A stretch of 64,000 bases of DNA from Alisma plantago-aquatica (taxonomy: Eukaryota; Streptophyta; Magnoliopsida; Alismatales; Alismataceae), in the NCBI GenBank assembly GCA_963693085.1, contig OY856410.1:1332152304-1332216303 (forward strand). The letters run 5' to 3'. Shown here piece after piece: positions 12,530 to 25,549 of this stretch; position 1 is the stretch's first letter; each line of letters starts with the position of its first letter. The position numbers were made by a program, and so were the translations under genes. The notes under the pieces are model-generated. The model worked only from the letters and a program-made list of their open reading frames with translations. It searched no databases and had not been told where the DNA came from.

Positions 12530-12571
12530 CTAGGATTTCGGGGACGAAATCCTTGTTAGGGGTTTATAATT
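12530..12571 (+). other. Pre-LTR block with GGGACGAAATCC and short purine run
   Basis: GGATTTCGGGGACGAAATCC followed by TTAGGGG immediately before the 3' LTR. The GGGACGAAAT block is a hallmark of plant Gypsy elements. It is mirrored in copy 2 at 23375-23400 on the other strand. Confidence 0.75.
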
Positions 12572-14009
12572 TGTAACATCCCTGACCTGGGCTATGAATT
12601 AACCCTAGAGGTTTTGCCTAATAAGGTTTAGTAGATTCTAAATTCTATCTTGGGAAAAGTAATTAGGGCTTATGAGGAACTTATGTTTCAATTTTGGTCC
12701 TGTTTGGACAATGTTGAAGCAATGTTTGCTTATTTTGGACTAATGTGCAAATTACCCAAGTTGAAGGGTTTATGTGCATATTGTGCATGATAATATTTTC
12801 CTCATGTGTTGAAGCATCATGAGAGTGAATATGATGTTGAGGTATGGCTTATGGAATCCTGAATACCAAGAAAGAGCTGATAAAGCAATGTTGTGCATTA
12901 AAACCTAGTTTTTGTGTAATGTGCAATTTACCCAAAACCTAGGGTTTGATATGCAAACTACCACTTCAATAAAGTCCCTAATGTTTCTTGGCATCATGTA
13001 GAGCAAATAAAATGAGAGGGGCATCGAATTTGAATTAAGATGGAGGAGAGAGAATCTTGATATTAAAATAATCAAGATTTAATCCTAAGTGAAACCCTAA
13101 TCCAATTTAGGGCAAAAATGAATGTATTAATTAAAGGGACTTCAACCAAAATGTTATTGGTTGATTTTTAATAAGTATGGACGTTCTTTTTCCAAGATAA
13201 GGAACGAAAATATCTAAAGGAGGTGAAACTCCACTCACCTTATTATAAAGGAAAGTAATTTCCACTCACATATGGGATATTAATATAATAAGCATTAAGG
13301 TGCTTATTTTCTTTTCCCTTAATTCATGGATAATGGAAGGGAGTTCGGTGGGGATAGAGATGCCCTTGCTTGCAAGAAACCAAGGGGGAAGTGGTGGCAA
13401 CAATTTTGGAATTAAAAAACTTTTATAAAGTATCTTCTCTCTCCTCAATTTTCTTATAAAAGTACCTTTTCCAAGACAAATGAAAGGCTTTTACGACCCC
13501 ACTTCTTCTACTTGCTTGCAAAACCGACCAAGAAGGCTAAGGGCAGAAGGGAGAACGTCCCCAACCTGTTGGTAAGCCTTTGATCTTCGTTCTTCATGAT
13601 TTCATGGTGAAAATCATAAAACAATGTGTAATTCCTTCATTTCTTCACTCAATCTTCAATTCTAGCCGATCATTTCACTCCAAATCTTGAAGTTGAGCCT
13701 TGGAATAGTTGGAGAAGCTTCATCCACCATTAGATCCGTGTATCTTGGAGCTTGGAGATCAGATTTGAGGCGGGTTTTATAACTCAAACCCTTAATCATT
13801 GATATTGCATCAATTCTCTATACTTTGTTGATTGTTTTCTTTAAATTGCTACACTCTTGTTTCTTTGCTGCAATTTCCATCAAGAACGGTTGCTGTTCTT
13901 GGTTGTTCGAAGGAAGGGGATGATTACATCATCCTAGATGCTTATCCAAAGAAAAGTACCAAGCCAAACAGTTTTGATATCTATTCCAAATCGTTTTAAT
14001 TTGATTGGC

Positions 14010-15790
14010 TATGCGGTTTCAGCAAACCGTTTAAAGGCAAACAGTTTGAAACCGTTTGGGAGAAAACGGTTTCAAGACCGTTTGAGATGCTTGACCAAGC
14101 GTTGACCGTCTGGGAATTTTGTTCCTAATTATTTAGTCTAATGACCCACCAAATTTTAGGGGTTAACTACAAAGTAATCGTAGGTTTAAGGCCAACCAAT
14201 TAGGCAAATCGAATTGAATTAAATGCTGATTTTCAACCTGATTAACTTGGCCTGTTTGGGAAAACGGTTTCAAGACCGTTTGCGTGAGTTGACCAAGCAT
14301 TGACCGTTTGGTATTACTGTTCATAATAATGTTGGTTGATGACCCTCCAAATTTGAGGGATTAACCCCCAAGTAATCCTGAGTTGAAGGCTAATCAATTA
14401 GGGAAACCTAATTGGGTTAAGTACTGATTATCAATCTGATTTAATTGAACTTTTTGGGAAAATGGTCTCAAGACCGTTTGAGTGCGTTGACCAAGGGTTG
14501 ACCGTTTGGTATTACTGTTCCTAATGATGTGGTATAAGGAATCAACAAATTTGAGGGATTAACTCCCAAGGAATCGTGAGTTGAAGGCTATTCAATTGGG
14601 CAAACCCTAATTGAAAACAGTGCTGCAATTCCAATGAGTTAATTGGAGATTTTGGGTTGATTAGCCCAAACGGTTTAAAGACCGTTTGGGGATCACCCAA
14701 ACGGTCTCAAGACCGTTTGGGGGTCACCCCAAGACCGTTTGGAGGTCTGGGGTCAAGTATAGTTGACCAATTGAAGGTCTAAAGGTACCAAATCATATTG
14801 CAATTAAGTGTTGATTTGTTGATCAATTCGATAGACCAAACCTTGATGAAATTTCACTAGAATCCAAAGGTTGGATGAGACAAACGGTCTCAAGACCGTT
14901 TGGAGCTCATCCAAACGGTTTCAATACCGTTTGGTGGTCACCCAAGACCGTTTGGAGGTCTAGGGTTGAGTATGGTTAGGTGTTTGAAGGTCTAAAGGTA
15001 CCAAGCTGATATACAATGCAATGATGATTTGGTGATCAATTCCATGATCCAAACCTTAATTGGATGGCTTGGATTTGAGTGATATGATGGGAAAACGGTC
15101 TGAAGACCGTTTGGAGGTCATCCAAACAACCTCAAGACCGTTTGGGGTCAGGTCATACCCAATTTGGATGATGGTTCAAAAGTTTCAAAGTAAACAATCT
15201 TTTATTGATGAGTGTTGTTGAATCATCGATTCTAAACCCTAATCCAATTGAATCAAACCCTAATTGATGACCAAGTGAGGGTCAATTGAGGGTCAAATCA
15301 GTTGAAGGTTGACCTACTAAACTCAATTGAAGTATGAGCATAGGTCCAATTGATGATTGGTTCCATGAATTCAATGGTTGAAGATCCAATGCAATCAATT
15401 GAAACATAATTAGTAGCTTGATTGATGATCAACTTCAAAGCTCTAATTGGTGTTTATAAACCCTAATTCCATTGAGATCATACCCTAATTGAAGTTCCAA
15501 TTAAGGGATGAGTTCATGACTCAATTGATGATTGAGTTGATGATCCAATTGGTTGAGATTCCATAGATTGAAATTGAGTGTTGTTGAAGTCTTGATTGAC
15601 TCTTTGGTCCATGCGGTTTTGAGAGGTTTGGACTAAACGGTCTCAAGACCGTTTGAGTCCAAATGGTCTCAAGACCATTTGGGACCAAACTGTCTCAAGA
15701 CTTTTTGATACCAAACGGTCTCAAACCGTTTGAGACCCATGCGGTTTCAAAGCTTTTTGCTTAAACGGTTTCAAACCGTTTGTGATTCAA
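14010..15790 (+). repeat. Cluster of AAACGGTCT-AGACCGTTT palindromes
   Basis: About 15 near-palindromic sites of 22-24 bp, each a CCAAACGGTCT half joined to its reverse complement AGACCGTTTGG through 0-2 bases. Examples lie at 14264, 14668, 14698, 14881, 14912, 15094, 15636 and 15714. Some sites are half-palindromes or carry CpG-to-TpG changes. The same motif clusters at 20763-21960 and 32067-33185 (copy 2), 55500-56350 (copy 3) and in the unrelated LTRs at 42110-42210, 46795-46890 and 52065-52210. Confidence 0.92.
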
Positions 15791-16095
15791 TTTGGTTAAT
15801 TCAATTGGATGCCCAATGCAATTGAAGGATCAATTGGTTAATGAAATTGAGTACTTAAAGTAATTGAAGGAACAATGGGTTGATCCAATTGAGTACCCAA
15901 TGAAATCAAAGACTCAACTGACTAATCCAAATAGATACCTAGTGCAATTGAAGGTTCTATTGATTAATATATTTGGATGCCTCATGTTATTGAAGGTCCA
16001 ATTGATCAAACCTTTTTGTAAACCTAATGTAATTAGGTGAGAGATACCTTAATGGTACTAATTAATAATGCATAACAAATGCATGGATCCAATAC

Positions 16096-16385
16096 ATGAT
16101 GAAAACCCTAATTGAGGCTGATTCCATGTATAACCCTAATAAGAGGTTGTCTACATATGAAATCACTAATTAGGATAAATAGTAAACCCTAATTGAGGGT
16201 GTATCCATGTAAAACCATAGTTGAGGGTGCATCCATGTGAAACCCTAGTTGAGGGAGTATCCATGAGAAACCCTAACTGAGGGTGCATCCATGTGAAACC
16301 CTAATTGAGAGTGATTTCATGAGAAACCCTAATTGGAAATGATTAGTAAACCCTAATTATGGGCAACATGTTATGAAACTCTAAT
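16096..16385 (+). repeat. Telobox-containing minisatellite in LTR
   Basis: About nine irregular units near 30 bp of the form AAACCCTAATTGAGGGTG plus a CATCCATGTG-type linker. Each unit carries the plant telobox AAACCCTAA or a one-base variant. Equivalent arrays exist in copy 2 (20060-20260, 31360-31560, reverse strand) and copy 3 (56815-56935). Confidence 0.85.
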
Positions 16386-16500
16386 GAAGGGTGATTCTAT
16401 ATGCAATCCCTATTCTAAAAGGGGGGAGATGATATGTGAAACCTTAATCCCTAATGAAAGAATAGAATTCATACTTGAATAGGATTCAAGAGGTGAACTC

Positions 16501-16665
16501 ATGTACCACGACCGTGTTAGGCAGCACGGCCGTGGTATCTTTCCTTTGCACGACCGTGCAAGGTAGCACGGCCGAGGTGGATTCACTTTGCACAACCGTG
16601 CAAGGTAGCACGACCGTGGTGACTTTCTTTGCACGGTCGTTCTTGGTTGCACGGCCGTGGTACTC
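16501..16665. repeat. CACGACCGTG/CACGGCCGTG palindrome block in family-1 LTR
   Basis: About eight copies of CACG(A/G)CCGTG or its complement in 165 bp, several inside the unit TTTGCACGACCGTGCAAGG. The CACGGCCGTG form is a perfect palindrome. The same motif dominates the Asp-primed LTRs at 41485-41830 and 52490-52870. Confidence 0.88.
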
Positions 16666-18254
16666 TATGTTTGACTTAGAGTTTGTTTTGAATAGGACCT
16701 AACATGGTCTTTTTATTAATTCTTGACTTATGTATGAATCCATAGTATTGGCAATAGTTGTATATTCCAAGTAAGTGACAATTGATCACTACTTTACATG
16801 ATGAATGTGATAAAGTGGTGCATAAAGTATTAGGATGGGTAATACCCTAATACAAGCTAAGTATCTGAACTTAAGAAAGTTAATGGTGTTGAGGGAAGTG
16901 AGACATCAAGATATGATAGATATCATATCCAACACCCCAAATACTGGTATACCTTGTTGTGATATAAGTCCAATATGATTGGATGAATGATACATGAGAT
17001 GTGTGATGGAAATCCTAATCCTGGTAAAGGATTAAGGGTAATACCCTTGAATTATTAATACATTGTTTTTGCATGATGTTGATACATAATTGATGTGCTG
17101 CTATCATATGTTCTAACCATGCAGGTATCATGAGATGATGGGCATAGCTAGGTATGCGCTGTGATATGTTATTAATTTGAATTTGTTTATTGGGCCTTGT
17201 GTGCCATAATATATCTTGTTGTCTGATAAGAGGTAGCAAGAGAGTTAATAGGCATCAAGTATCATACTTACCTTGGTCAAATGACCTAAAGGTGTTAGTT
17301 ACCTAAGGAAGTGGTAACAATGCTCAGGTGATGAGCTAAGGGTTTAAACACCCTGAATCACATGGTTAGGGTATTGAAATTGTGAAAGGATGAGAATTTC
17401 CAGTGGTGAATTGAGGGATTAAGATCCCAACACTTTATGAAAAGAATATGGCTACGGGCCATGACTCCACAATGATAATACCAGGCTTTAGATATATGAT
17501 CTAATCCTGAAGAGAGTTAAAGCAGTGGTAATGATTTTGTAGTTTGAATAGATGTTATACATGTTCTTTATATTCCTTAAAGGATAAATGACATGTTGAT
17601 TCTATCAAGTTATAGTTGCAATGCTTCTGATATAGAATAATGTTCTAATCTGTTAGACATTAAAATATCTGCTGCTATACAAATATGATTCTTCCATTCA
17701 TATTTATCTTCTTAAGTTGCAATAACAATGTTACTGGCGGAGAGTTATAACTCTCAGTGGGGCAATTTTTATAATTGTCTCACCCCTGTGGGAACCACAT
17801 TTTTAGGTGGACGTGGACGAGGAGATAGGAATCCTTCAATAGGTGAAGGACAACAATAGCAACAGCAGAGACAGCAGTGAAGTCTCAGGTGGAGACACTG
17901 ACTGTTATGCCTTGTATAGATGTAAATAGAGTCCTATGTGTCGTCTTTGTACTCTCAGGTCCTCGGAGTAGTAGTTAGTGCTTTCGAGATTTTGGCTTAG
18001 AGCCTCGAGATTTTATACTACCTGTGTTTAGCTTGACAGGACAGTTAATGCTTGTAATTCTCAAAAGGAGATGATACAGAATATGTACCTGTGAATAAGA
18101 ATGTAATTATGTTACTTTGGTTGTATGTGAGAAAGTTTTCCTTCAATGGATATTTTGATAAAAAGGTTTTTATTTTTAGTGATTTTCGCTAATCCGCTTC
18201 TTGATGAACGCTTCCGCATTAGTTAATCCTTGTTTTCGCGAGACGGTCGTCACA

Positions 18255-18595
18255 CACAATGTCCGCAGAAGTATATAATTGAGGAAATTAGACAAGAATC
18301 ATACAAGTTGCATAAAGAGTGGGACCCGATAGAGGGCACACTCAGATGTTATAATATATGAGTTGGTACATATTAAGAAACGGGATATAACCATTTGCAA
18401 AGTTACAAAGTATTCCATATACATAAGTTTCTCACCCTAAGGGTGGCACATAAAAATGAAAATACTATTTCTACCTTCACAAGAAACCTAGTTGTAGAGG
18501 AAAACATGTCCATTCTAAGCCATCCTCCAACTAAATTCATGAGTACAACCTTCGAGTTTTTATAACCTTCAAAACACCTATACCTAGATAGTTTT
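18255..18595. other. Short unassigned interval between two family-1 elements
   Basis: Host or older repeat DNA of about 340 bp. No gene, motif or repeat relationship was recognised. Its last five bases GTTTT (18591-18595) form the left target duplication of copy 2. Confidence 0.6.
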
Positions 18596-21500
18596 TGTGA
18601 CACATCATTCGAATAAAACGTTATTAACTAAGCGGAAGCGTTCGTTAGTAGCAGATTACGGAAAATCACTAAAAATTAAAACATTTTTACCAAGAGATCC
18701 AACAAAGGAAAACTCTCTCACATAGAACCAAAGTAATACATTTACATTCTGGTTTAAAGGTACATATCTTGGATTATCTCATCTCAAAGATTACAACATC
18801 AACTGTTCTATTAAAATATATTCAGACAGCATAAGAACATTGAGGCATCAAGCTAAAATCCCACATCGATTCATTAAAACCAACTACAGACTCTGAGGAC
18901 CTGAGAGTATAGAGACGACACATAGGACTCTACTCACACATATACAAAACTTGATAGCCAGTGTCTCCACCTGAGAATTCACTGTTATTCCCTTCTACTG
19001 CTGATGTTTCTGTCCTTCACCTACTGAAGGGTTCCTACCTCCTCGTCTGCGTCCACCTAAAAATGTGGATCCCACGGGGTGAGACAATTATAAATTGCCC
19101 CAGCGAGAGATATAACTCTCCGGCAAAACATTATTATTGCAGCTTAATTGAATAAAATTGTACAGAGGAATTATCTACTCAATAGCAGATAGATCAATGT
19201 CTAAATAGATTATAACAGTATTCTTATTCAAAGCATTTCAGCTATAACTTGATAAGGCATCATGATACTGATTCAATGAGGAATTAAAGTACATGTATAA
19301 CATTTATCCTTCTAGGATATCCTAAGCAGAGTAACATCAACCTTCTCGATTAGTACGAGATTATATGGTAGAGACATCATGTGTCAAACTACAATTAGCT
19401 TGCCTGGGTATATTGATACCTTCTCTATAGAGTTATAGCAGTAGCATATACTCTCTTCAGGCTTAGATCACACAGCAAATGTCTGGTATTGTATTGTGGA
19501 GTCATGGTCTGTAGCCATACTATTTTAATAAAGTATTGGGATCTTAATCCCTCATCTCATCAAGTACATTTCCATTTCTTAACAAGTTCATCATCTTGAT
19601 TATAAAATATGGGTATTCAAACCCTCAATTCATCATAGAATACTTGTTACCACTTTCAGGTAACTTAATACCTTCAGGTGATCTAACCAAGGTAATCATG
19701 ATTCTTGCTACATAAGAATTCCACATAGTTCACAAAGCTCATATCACCTCTTGTTACCTCTTATGAGGAAACAAGGCATATTATGGCTTATGAAGCCCAT
19801 AAATAATTTCAATAATTAAAACATCATATGGAACACATGGCTCATTAGTTTCAGGTTACCTCTCACTAAGCAACAAAGCATATGAAGGCTTATAAAACCT
19901 ATAAAACATTTTCAATATGCAGAGCATCATAGCTCATACCTAGGTATGCTCATCATCTCAACATACCTGCATGATTAGTACTCATGATAACAATTATATC
20001 CATTATATATCAGTACCATGCAATACAAGGGTTTTCTTATTACATTCAGAATGCATCACTCTGTATTTGAGCTTCACATAGGATCACTTTGTGTTAGGAT
20101 TTCACATAGCATCACCTTGTATTAGGGTTTCACATAGCATCACCATGTATTAGGATTTCACATTGCATTACCTTGTGTTAGCGTTTCACATAGCACTACC
20201 CTGCATTCGGGTTTCACATAGCATTACCTTGCATTAGGGTTTCTTACAATAATTCCCCAAGTTAGGATTTACTATTCATCCCAATTAGGTTTTACAGTAA
20301 AATACCCTAAATCAGGGTTTCTCATGTCATTATCCTATATTAGGATCACATCATTCCCCTAGATTAGGGTTTCACTCAATATTACCCCCTGAACTAGGGT
20401 TTAAGTTCATCAGTCAACTCAATTAGGGTTTTATGTTCTCTTTATCAAGGATCATACCCTAATTATAAATCCCATTCATTTTGAATGTGTTGGGCTTGAT
20501 TGCTACATGATTATTATACATGTATGAATTTCTCTTTCTCATCCTCTCTTGTATGTTCTCTACTCCAATCTTAATCAAATTGAGTCTATTCTTTATTCAA
20601 ATACATGTAATTAGGGTTATCATAATGTATTGGACTATTGCATTAATATGCATCAAAGGTTAACCCCACTAAGGGTACCAATCACTCTAGTACCTTAAAG
20701 GTACAACCATTGTAATCATCATTGATTTTCATCATAAATAATCAAGTAGTTGATTAACCTTCAATCACCTTAGACATCCAAGCGGTTTTGATTAATTAAA
20801 TCCCAAATAGTCTTGGTCACTTAGACCCCAAACGATCTTGACCAATTAGACTCCAAACGGTCTTACTAAAATAACCTCTAAACGGTCTAAGACCGTTTAG
20901 ACCTCCAAACGGTCATGATTACATTAGCCATCCAATCGGTTTGAAACCGTTTAGCCAAATCAAGTTGAAACCAATTGGACATATAAAACCGTTTAGACAA
21001 AACATTTTGAAACCGAATGAACTTGGGTCTCCAAACGGTTTGAGACTGTTTGATCCCAAACAGTCTTGAGACTGTTTGATCCCAAACGGTCTTGAGACCC
21101 TTTGGACTCAAACGGTCTTAAGACCGTTTGGTCCAAGCCCTCTCAAAACCGAATGGACCAAAAAGATATCCATCAACTAAATCGATTTCAGGGTTTTTAC
21201 CTATCAATTAAAACATTGAATTAACCTCAATTGAACCATTAAATCACCCTTCAATTGAACCATCAATTAGGGTTTTAAATTTAAGAAACTGTGAATTAGA
21301 GTTTTAACCCAATTGAATTAGGGTTTGAAATCAAGATACCTTCAATTGTTGACATCGTAGGACTAATTCTATTGAAATCATTGAATCACCACTTAGCCAT
21401 GTCATGACCTGACCTCAAATGGTCTTGAGGTCGTTTGGTTAACCTAAAAATGGTCTTGAGACCGTTTGACTAGTCCCATCATTGAAATTTGTGAAATTCA

Positions 21501-23353
21501 ATTAGGGTTTGCTTCATAGAATCGATCATCAATTGAGCTATTGATTGTATTTCAATTTGATATCACTGGATCTTCAACCATCTAATCATACTTGATCATA
21601 GACTTCCAAACGGTATTGGTTGACATCCAAACAGTCTTGAGACCATTTGGGTGACCTCCAAATGGTCTTGATACCGTTTGGGTTAGTCAACCCAAAAATT
21701 AAATCAATAAATTGAGAATTTCAGCACTCAACCCGATTAGGGTTTGATACTTGATGGACCTTTAACTGATGAAACCTTTGAAACCAATCAATTGGATTTA
21801 ATGGATCATAAACCATCAACATCAGCATATGAACTCCAAATGGTCAACTGTGGTCAACTATTCCAAACAGTTTTGAAACCGTTTGGTTTCAAACGATTTG
21901 ATGAAACTGTTTGGCTAACTTTATCGAAACTGAGTGGACTCAAATTTTGAAACCATTTGCAATAGATATTTGTGGAGGTGTGTGCTTATGATGAAGTCAT
22001 CATCATCAATCTATAAACCCACGAAGCTTGCTGTGATTTTCATGTTGATTGCATCAATCAATCAAATAAAATCTCAAGAATGAAGAAAGGATCAACAATT
22101 GATAGAGGTATGAAATCAATAATAACATTCGAGGGTTCAAGTTATATAAACCACCTTCAATTGAGATTCAAAGCTTCAACCTCCATGTATTTAATGGTGA
22201 AAGAAACACCTTCCACTATCCCAAGCTCGTCCTTAAGCTTTGAGTGAAAAGGAATGGCTAGAATTGAAGATGGAATGGAGATAAGAAGAAATCATGCATT
22301 GATTTTCAATTTCCACCATGGAATCAAGGTGAAAAGAGGTCATGGAGCTTACCAACAGGTTGGGGGTCATCCTCCTGATCCTCCAAAGCTCCCTTGGTCG
22401 TTTTTCAAGCAAAGAGTGGAAGTGGTTTCGAAAAAGCCTCTCAATTGAGTTGTAAAAGGTGTTTTTATAAAAAATTCAATGAGAGAGAAAGTATTTTATA
22501 AAATCTTTTTAATTCCAAAATTGGTGCCACCTCTCCCCTATCAATTCCTTTCATGAAAATACATCTTCCCCTCCTTCTAATTCCTCTTCATTATCCATGA
22601 ATTAAGGAAAAAGCAAATTAAGCACCTTAAATCATATAATATTAATATCCCATTTTTAGTGGATATTACTTTTGATTTAACTAATGTGAGTGGGTTCTCC
22701 ACTCACTTAGATATTTTCGTGCCTTTGCAAGTCACATGCTATTCCAACCTTATATAATTTCAACCATTACCATTTTGGTTAAAGGGCACTTCGATTAACA
22801 TATTTATTTTTGCATTAATTTGAAGTAAAGTTCTAATTATGTTTAAATCTTGATTATTTTAATATCAAGATTCTCTTTCTTCAAAAATAATTCAAATGAG
22901 GCGCCTCTCTCAAATTATTTTCTCTACATGATTCCAAGAATCATGAGGGACCCTCTTGAAATGTTATTTTGCATATTGAACCCTAGATTTTGAGTAAATT
23001 GCACATTACACCAAAACTAGGTTTTAATGCATAAACATTGCTCAACATACTCTTTCTTGTTATTCTGGAACCTACAAGCCATACCTCTGCATAATTCTCA
23101 TTCCTATGATGCTTCAATACTAGAGGAACATTTCACCATGTAACATTTGCAATTTAACCCCTCAACTTGGGTAATTTGCACTTTAGCCCAAAACAAGTAA
23201 AACATTATTTCAAAATTATTCAAAAGGACTAAAATTGAAATATAAGTTCCTCTTGAGCTTTAATTAATTTTCAAGTGATAAGAGGAAGCATATAATCAAC
23301 TTTATTAAGCAAAACATCTAGGTTTAAGCATAACCCATGTCAGGGATGTTACA
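18596..23353 (-). repeat. 3' LTR of copy 2
   Basis: 4758 bp, reading on the minus strand from TGTAACATCCCTGACATGGG at 23353 to a TCACA end at 18596. It holds reverse-strand teloboxes (20060-20260) and the ACGGTC palindromes (20763-21960), in the same order as copy 1. No convincing gene. Confidence 0.88.
20763..21960 (-). repeat. ACGGTC palindrome cluster, copy 2 3' LTR
   Basis: A dozen or more AAACGGT(C/T)T...AGACCGTTT sites, for example at 20873-20900, 21060-21085, 21108-21132 and 21838-21900. Several are half-decayed. The cluster is repeated in the 5' LTR at 32067-33185. Confidence 0.88.
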
Positions 23354-24084
23354 AATTATAAACCCCTAACAAGGATTTCGTCCCCAAAATCCCAGGAAAA
23401 GGAGAGACATATTTTATTCATTTATCAAACCATCACATCTCCACATAACATATTAATGTCATGGAGATACCATAGATCTTTAATCCACACAAAGTTCTTC
23501 CTCACAGGGTTATTCTACAGAAATATTTTTAGCTTGATAAACTTTTCCACCATAATTACAATTGTTCCTTCCATTAGTTCAGCCTTATCAATGTTTATGT
23601 TTATGCAGAGCATAAACCCCTAACATATTATGTCCATATTATTTTATGTAACTATATTGATTTCACACTTGGCCAATATAGGTAACCAACATAAATCATT
23701 TATTCTTTCTCAGGTACTATAATCCTTACTTTGGTATTCATCATATGTATTGAGAACACATTTCATTTTTATCATATTTATTTCTCTATTGTTACCACTG
23801 AAGGTATACATGCACAAGGTATTTCTTTCATTTTAGGACATTGCTTGTTCCATATATCATTATCTTGGAACCAAAGTCCAAAGCAAACTGATACTTTTCT
23901 AAGTATCCATCAATGGATTATTTGTAATCCATTTACATCAAATGTCATAATACTTACTTGATTGTCATGTTAATGAAAGGAAGAAACATAAAGGAACATA
24001 CTCCTATCATTACCCAAGGTTGTTTATCAAAGGGAAAACATATATATTTAACAGAGGTAATCCACTCAACAATCCTTTATTTAT

Positions 24085-25085
24085 TTGGGAAAGTTCACTT
24101 AGCAAACCCTATCTGGCTGGGAAAGTTCACTTAGCAATCCATAATTAGTTGGGAAAGTTCACTTAGAAATTCCGCATTAGTAGGGAAAGTTCACTTATCA
24201 ATACCTATGTAATTGGAAAAGTTCACTCAGCAATTCCTATGTAATTGGGAAAGTTCACTCAGCAATCCCTATGTTATTTGGGAAAGTTCACTCAGCAATC
24301 CCTATGTAATTGGGAAAGTTCACTTAGCAATCCCTATGTTATTTGGGAAAGTTCACTTAGCAATCCCTATGTAATTGGGAAAGTTCACTTAGCAATCCCT
24401 ATGTTATTTGGGAAAGTTCACTCAGCAATCCCTATGTTATTTGGGAAAGTTCACTAAGCAATCCCTATGTAATTGGGAAAGTTCACTTAGCAATCCCTAT
24501 ATTATTTGGGAAAGTCCACTCAGCAATCCCTATGTAATTGGGAAAGTTCACTTAGCAATCCCTATGTTATTTGGGAAAGTTCACTCAGCAATCCCTATGT
24601 TATTGGGAAAGTTCAATCAGCAATCCCTATGTTATTTGGGAAAGTTCACTCAGCAATCCCTATGTTATTTGGGAAAGTTCACTCAGCAATCCCTATGTAA
24701 TTGGGAAAGTTCACTTAGCAATCCCTATGTTATTTGGGAAAGTTCACTCAACAATCCCTATGTAATTGGGAAAGTTCACTTAGAAATCCCTATGTTATTT
24801 GGGAAAGTTCACTCATCAATCCCTATGTTATTGGGAAAGTTCACTCAGTAATCCCTATGTTATTTGGGAAAGTTCACTCAGCAATCCCTATGTAATTGGG
24901 AAAGTTCACTTAGCAATCCCTATGTAATTGGGAAAGTTCACTTAGCAATCCCTATGTAATTGGGAAAGTTCACTTAGCAATCCCTATGTAATTGGGAAAG
25001 TTAACTTAGCAAATCCTATGTAATTGGGAAAGTTCACTTAGCAATCCCTATGTAATTGGGAAAGTTCACTCATCAATCCCTATTT
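24085..25085 (-). repeat. 32-33-bp tandem repeat in family-1 internal region, copy 2
   Basis: About 31 units reading TTGGGAAAGTTCACTTAGC then AATCCCTATGTAA on the plus strand; a TATT insertion makes some units 33 bp. On the element's own strand the unit is GGGATTGCTAAGTGAACTTT plus CCCAA. It shares GGGA-GCTA-GTGA-CCCAA spacing with the 31-bp unit of copy 1, so the arrays are related but have diverged. Long open frames here are by-products of periodicity. Confidence 0.93.
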
Positions 25086-25549
25086 GGTTTCATTATACTC
25101 ACTAGATTGCTTCAGAATGACTACTTGATCAGAGTAATCAGAAAGATAACAATCTAAGAGTTCCATACTTGCCCTATCTCCAATAATCATATACCTGGCT
25201 AGGGTATACAAGTATTGAGATTTGGTAGTATGCACTTTATTTACTATCATGTTCCTCACTTTTCATATCATTATACACACAAGATTTTTCATTCCTAGAT
25301 TTTCTTCAGGAATCACTTCTATATCTCATCTTTTATCACACAGATAAGAGAGATTATAAAGAATTTTAAGGAATACTGAGTAAAATGTAAATTCTCATCT
25401 TCCTTGTATCCTTATAGGACTAGTCAGAGGAAGTTTAAAAGCAACTACTTTCTTATTTTTAACACATAGAATCATGAAATGGAATATCAGAATGAAACTA
25501 TTTCATTTGACCTATCTCATCTTGCAGTTTGTTTACTGTTGACCCTATG

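Larger units (their letters stand above)
12572..18254 (+). mobile_element. 3' LTR of family-1 element, copy 1 (5.7 kb)
   Basis: Runs from TGTAACATCCCTGACCTGGG to GACGGTCGTCACA, 5683 bp, unusually long for an LTR. The same start recurs at 54061 (plus) and at 23353 and 34562 (minus). Contents in order: AT-rich leader, a cluster of AAACGGTCT/AGACCGTTT palindromes (14010-15790), a telobox minisatellite (16096-16385), CACGACCGTG motifs (16501-16665) and a conserved 3' end. No open frame here resembles a known protein; the only longer ones arise from the repeats. Confidence 0.9.

Noticed and set aside
24245..24851. Open frames up to 147 codons with a repeated MGKFTQQSLC pattern
   Set aside because: Produced by the 32/33-bp tandem repeat; not a repeat protein, since unit length shifts the frame.
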